Source of the DNA: Thermoanaerobacterales bacterium | GTDB taxonomy: Bacteria > Bacillota > Thermosediminibacteria > Thermosediminibacterales > Tepidanaerobacteraceae | Length of the DNA: 36,123 bases | Direction of reading: 5' to 3' | NCBI GenBank assembly: GCA_012840135.1 | Contig: DUMA01000031.1 | Location: 1 to 36,123, forward strand | Shown: in pieces, positions 33,997 through 36,123 of the stretch | Layout of the letters: each line of letters starts with the position of its first letter | How positions within the stretch are numbered: position 1 is the stretch's first letter | Notes under the pieces: model-generated | Databases searched by the model: none | Told to the model about the DNA's origin: nothing | Seen by the model: only the letters and a program-made list of their open reading frames with translations | Position numbers and translations under genes: made by a program

Positions 33997-34395
33997 CTAT
34001 ACATCACTCCTTCTATATTTATAGAGTAAATATCCACCGATGGTAGCCCCTACAAGCTCCAGCATTATAGTTGGCAGGGCACCTCCAATGTTTGCTCCAT
34101 GAAACATGCCGTATGCCGCTCTTACTAGACCTTTGTCGACACTCAGCATAACATTGCCGCCTAAAAAGGATGAAAGCCAGATAGGTAACGCCATATCAAT
34201 CCATGCTCCATCATTCTTATTCGGTATAGCGTTGAGATAATGATTTACCCACCATCCTGTTGTTATTATGATACCTGCGGCCAGCCAGCCCCCTAGCCAG
34301 TTCCATCGTGCAAGAGCTGATGGCCAGATGGTGAAAACACCGTATCCGGCAAAGGCTCCAGTGAAAGCACCTAAAAAAATTCGATTCCAGTTCAT
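33997..34395 (-). CDS. Small four-helix membrane protein, paired transporter-like subunit
   Basis: The 132-residue protein has four predicted membrane helices (about 8-24, 33-54, 67-85, 102-125) with conserved-looking GGWLAAGIIITTGWWVNHY and FHGANIGGALPTIM segments. It shares the GG-x-LA...W-x-x-NH pattern with the following gene and is translated directly before it (stop and start adjacent), so the two probably form a hetero-oligomer. AAAAAGGAGG precedes the ATG. Two DeoC-type aldolase genes lie upstream on the same strand, suggesting import of a small carbonyl or polyol compound. No known transporter motif is seen. Confidence 0.7.
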   Translation of the reverse strand: MNWNRIFLGAFTGAFAGYGVFTIWPSALARWNWLGGWLAAGIIITTGWWVNHYLNAIPNKNDGAWIDMALPIWLSSFLGGNVMLSVDKGLVRAAYGMFHGANIGGALPTIMLELVGATIGGYLLYKYRRSDV

Positions 34396-34427
34396 TCTTT
34401 ATTTGCCTCCTTTTTTTAATTATCTTC

Positions 34428-34464
34428 CCGGCCGTTTCGTTGATTTTATGTTCGAAACGGCCGG
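34428..34464. repeat. 12-bp perfect hairpin between aldolase and membrane-protein genes
   Basis: CCGGCCGTTTCG (34428-34439) and CGAAACGGCCGG (34453-34464) are perfect inverted repeats with a 13-base loop. No T-run follows on either strand, so it is more likely an mRNA-stabilising or processing hairpin that adjusts the ratio of upstream aldolase to downstream membrane proteins than a terminator. Confidence 0.75.
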
Positions 34465-34478
34465 ATATATACTTTATG

Positions 34479-35201
34479 CTACTCAACTACCAGATCTTTA
34501 AAATATGCCTCAATTTCGTCTATTATTTCTGGAGCTCTTCTCGTACCTAAACGAGTTGCACCCGCAGCTAAAGCCATAATGGTCAACTGCGCTGGATTAT
34601 AATTCCCATAACCTGAAAATTTTACACCTACGTTGGAAGGTACAGAAGAACGCATGATTTTTACATGCTTAATAGTAGGATTGCCACCGCGACCTGTAGA
34701 TGTTTTGACAAAATCCACACCAGCTTTTACAGCACACTCACAGGCTGCTTTAACCTCGTCATCGGTAAGCATGGCAACTTCTAAAATAGCCTTTACCTCG
34801 ATACCCGCCTCATGGCCTACTTTTACCACTTCTGCTATATCATTGGTATATAAGTCGTATTCTTTATCCTTCAATCTACCGATGTTGGTCACCATATCAA
34901 TACAACCGGGTCTTTTGTTCAGTATTTTTACTAATTCCTTTGCTTCGTGGACCTTAAATGTAGTGGGATTGGCACCGAATGGAAAACTCACTACAAGGCC
35001 TGTTTCAATTCCCGTGCCTTCCAGTTCATCGGCTACCAAGGAAGCCCAATATGGATTTGGGTGAACTCCTTTAAAACCATATTTTTTTGCTAGTTGACAT
35101 ACTTCTTTTATTTTACTTTCAGTGGTATCGGGGTCCAATACCGCATAATCAACAATACTTGCCAATTTTTCTTTGGTATATTCGACACCTTTTATTTTCA
35201 A
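34479..35201 (-). CDS. DeoC-family aldolase (deoxyribose-phosphate aldolase-like), copy 1
   Basis: The 240-residue TIM-barrel protein carries the DERA catalytic set: IDMVTNIGRLK (Asp near 102), the Schiff-base Lys in DFVKTSTGRGG and the second Lys in VGVKFSGYG. DERA joins acetaldehyde and glyceraldehyde-3-phosphate to 2-deoxyribose-5-phosphate. It sits 29 bases downstream of a second, divergent family member, and no other deoxynucleoside catabolic gene (deoA, deoB, pdp) is in the window; the neighbours point to three-carbon compounds. A related aldolase activity is therefore possible. A GGAGG-type ribosome site lies just upstream of the ATG at 35201. Confidence 0.8.
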   Translation of the reverse strand: MKIKGVEYTKEKLASIVDYAVLDPDTTESKIKEVCQLAKKYGFKGVHPNPYWASLVADELEGTGIETGLVVSFPFGANPTTFKVHEAKELVKILNKRPGCIDMVTNIGRLKDKEYDLYTNDIAEVVKVGHEAGIEVKAILEVAMLTDDEVKAACECAVKAGVDFVKTSTGRGGNPTIKHVKIMRSSVPSNVGVKFSGYGNYNPAQLTIMALAAGATRLGTRRAPEIIDEIEAYFKDLVVE

Positions 35202-35230
35202 CGAAAGGACCTCCTTAGGATTCTTGATCT

Positions 35231-35953
35231 TTACCGAACTAATTTCGGTACGATACCAATCTCTCTCATTTTTTCCAGAGAGTCTACTATTTCTGGTGCT
35301 GCACGTGTTCCAATACGGTCGGCGCCTGCCATTATAAATACATATGCATTCTGCGGCCTGGGGAATTTGACACCAGCCACTTTCAGTTTAACACCAGTTC
35401 CTGCAAGGGTATCTCGCATAAGCAAGAACTGTTCAAGACTGGGGCCCTCAAACTGGCCAGAAGACGTTTTGGCAAACTGAATACCACATTCGGCTATGAG
35501 TTTACATGCTGCCACTATATCTTCATCTTTCAGGAAATTGACCTCCAAAATGCACTTGGTAACTGCACTGCCCGCAGCATTTTTAAAATCTTTTAGCTCC
35601 TGTCTTATTACATCATATCTTTTATCCATTAAAGCACCGATGTTCATGACCATATCTACTGCTGTACAACCCCGGCGTACTGCATCTTCTGTCTCGAAAG
35701 CTTTAACAGCTGATGGTGCACTTCCAAAAGGAAAGGCTATACCTGTACCTATTTCCACATCGGTTCCCGCCAATTCCTCTTTTATTATGGGTGTCCAGTA
35801 AGCACTGGAACTATAGAAGGCCGCAAAACCATACTGGCGGGTCAACGCACACCCTCTGCGGATATCTTCTTCCCGAGTGTTTTTTGGAAGTACCGAAAAG
35901 TCAAAAAGTTTTGCTACTGCTTTTTTATCCATTTTTGAAAGATCGACCATCAT
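35231..35953 (-). CDS. DeoC-family aldolase (deoxyribose-phosphate aldolase-like), copy 2
   Basis: The 240-residue protein is homologous to its downstream neighbour but clearly diverged. It also keeps the catalytic residues: VDMVMNIGALM (Asp), QFAKTSSGQ (Schiff-base Lys) and LKLKVAGVKFPRP (second Lys). Two intact but different copies side by side suggest a heteromeric enzyme or two substrates. AAAGGAGGTG precedes two consecutive ATG codons at 35953 and 35950; a GTG at 35959 is part of the ribosome site. It is the first gene of the aldolase/membrane-protein group. Confidence 0.8.
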   Translation of the reverse strand: MMVDLSKMDKKAVAKLFDFSVLPKNTREEDIRRGCALTRQYGFAAFYSSSAYWTPIIKEELAGTDVEIGTGIAFPFGSAPSAVKAFETEDAVRRGCTAVDMVMNIGALMDKRYDVIRQELKDFKNAAGSAVTKCILEVNFLKDEDIVAACKLIAECGIQFAKTSSGQFEGPSLEQFLLMRDTLAGTGVKLKVAGVKFPRPQNAYVFIMAGADRIGTRAAPEIVDSLEKMREIGIVPKLVR

Positions 35954-36061
35954 TAACACCTCCTTTCTTTATAACTATCCATCTGTATTATCTATCTAGT
36001 TTCCATTGAAAAATAAACCCCTCGAACCCGCAAAAAACCTGCATCTTCGTCTCCAAAAAAA

Positions 36062-36080
36062 TGGACATTTATGGTATAAT
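36062..36080 (+). promoter_or_regulatory. Extended -10 promoter at the right edge
   Basis: TGG followed by a perfect TATAAT (36075-36080) forms an extended -10 element upstream of the edge gene. A TGGACA at 36062-36067 is too close to serve as its -35. Confidence 0.45.
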
Positions 36081-36105
36081 ATAGCAAGAAGGAGAGGGAT
36101 GAAGA

Positions 36106-36123
36106 ATGTTGATAATAAAGAAC
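36106..36123 (+). CDS. Start of a gene cut off by the window edge
   Basis: Six codons, MLIIKN, follow an AAGGAGAGGG ribosome site and end at the window edge. MLIIKN is a common opening for amidohydrolases such as dihydroorotase, but six residues cannot decide this. An alternative ATG at 36099 (MKNVDNKE) lies closer to the ribosome site in another frame. Confidence 0.4.

Overview
The window looks like chromosome from an anaerobic, fermentative, probably thermophilic Firmicute of the class Clostridia (Thermoanaerobacterales or Thermosediminibacterales type). This is inferred from gene content: a V/A-type ATPase operon, an [FeFe]-hydrogenase maturase (HydF), GlpP antitermination, a glmS ribozyme, the cdaA-cdaR-glmM-glmS order, strong GGAGG ribosome sites and many TTG/GTG starts. 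No species can be assigned from the sequence alone. No rRNA, tRNA, CRISPR array, prophage or intact transposase gene was seen.

Layout from left to right. (1) 405-6186, minus: cdaA-cdaR-glmM-glmS, joining c-di-AMP synthesis to amino-sugar synthesis for the cell wall, with a glmS ribozyme in front of glmS. (2) 6312-8392: a REP-like hairpin, then an ECF sigma factor, its zinc-finger anti-sigma factor and a membrane protein with beta-helix repeats (minus). (3) 8658-11413, plus: an aspartase followed by hydF. (4) 11486-20108, minus: a nine-gene V/A-type ATPase operon in the order G-C-I-K-F-E-A-B-D. (5) 20497-22600, minus: dhaM, dhaL and dhaK, a PTS-dependent dihydroxyacetone kinase. (6) 22723-32632, minus: a glycerol operon read as glpP, glpF, glpK, a GlpA-like dehydrogenase, an FAD oxidoreductase, a DUF1667 protein, a sigma-54 activator with an N-terminal HPr-like domain, and a cytosolic chemotaxis-receptor/PhnD-like binding-protein fusion. 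(7) 32916-35953, minus: plsY, two paired small membrane proteins and two DeoC-family aldolases. A truncated plus-strand gene begins at the right edge.

The most interesting part is 20.5-32.7 kb. Near-consensus sigma-54 (-24/-12) promoters precede both dhaK (22653-22670) and glpP (32721-32736). The sigma-54 activator lies inside the glpP transcript. Its first domain is HPr-like, with the phosphorylatable histidine at residue 15 but without the Ser46 equivalent. The neighbouring glycerol kinase appears to lack the histidine that HPr phosphorylates in other Firmicutes. The dihydroxyacetone kinase is itself PTS-driven, with a DhaM that has only the EIIA domain. Together these suggest that PTS control of glycerol/dihydroxyacetone use has moved from the kinase enzyme to the transcription activator, with GlpP-type termination/antitermination layered on top and a ligand-sensing chemotaxis-like protein made from the same operon. 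This model is inference; the promoters, domains and terminators are read directly from the sequence.
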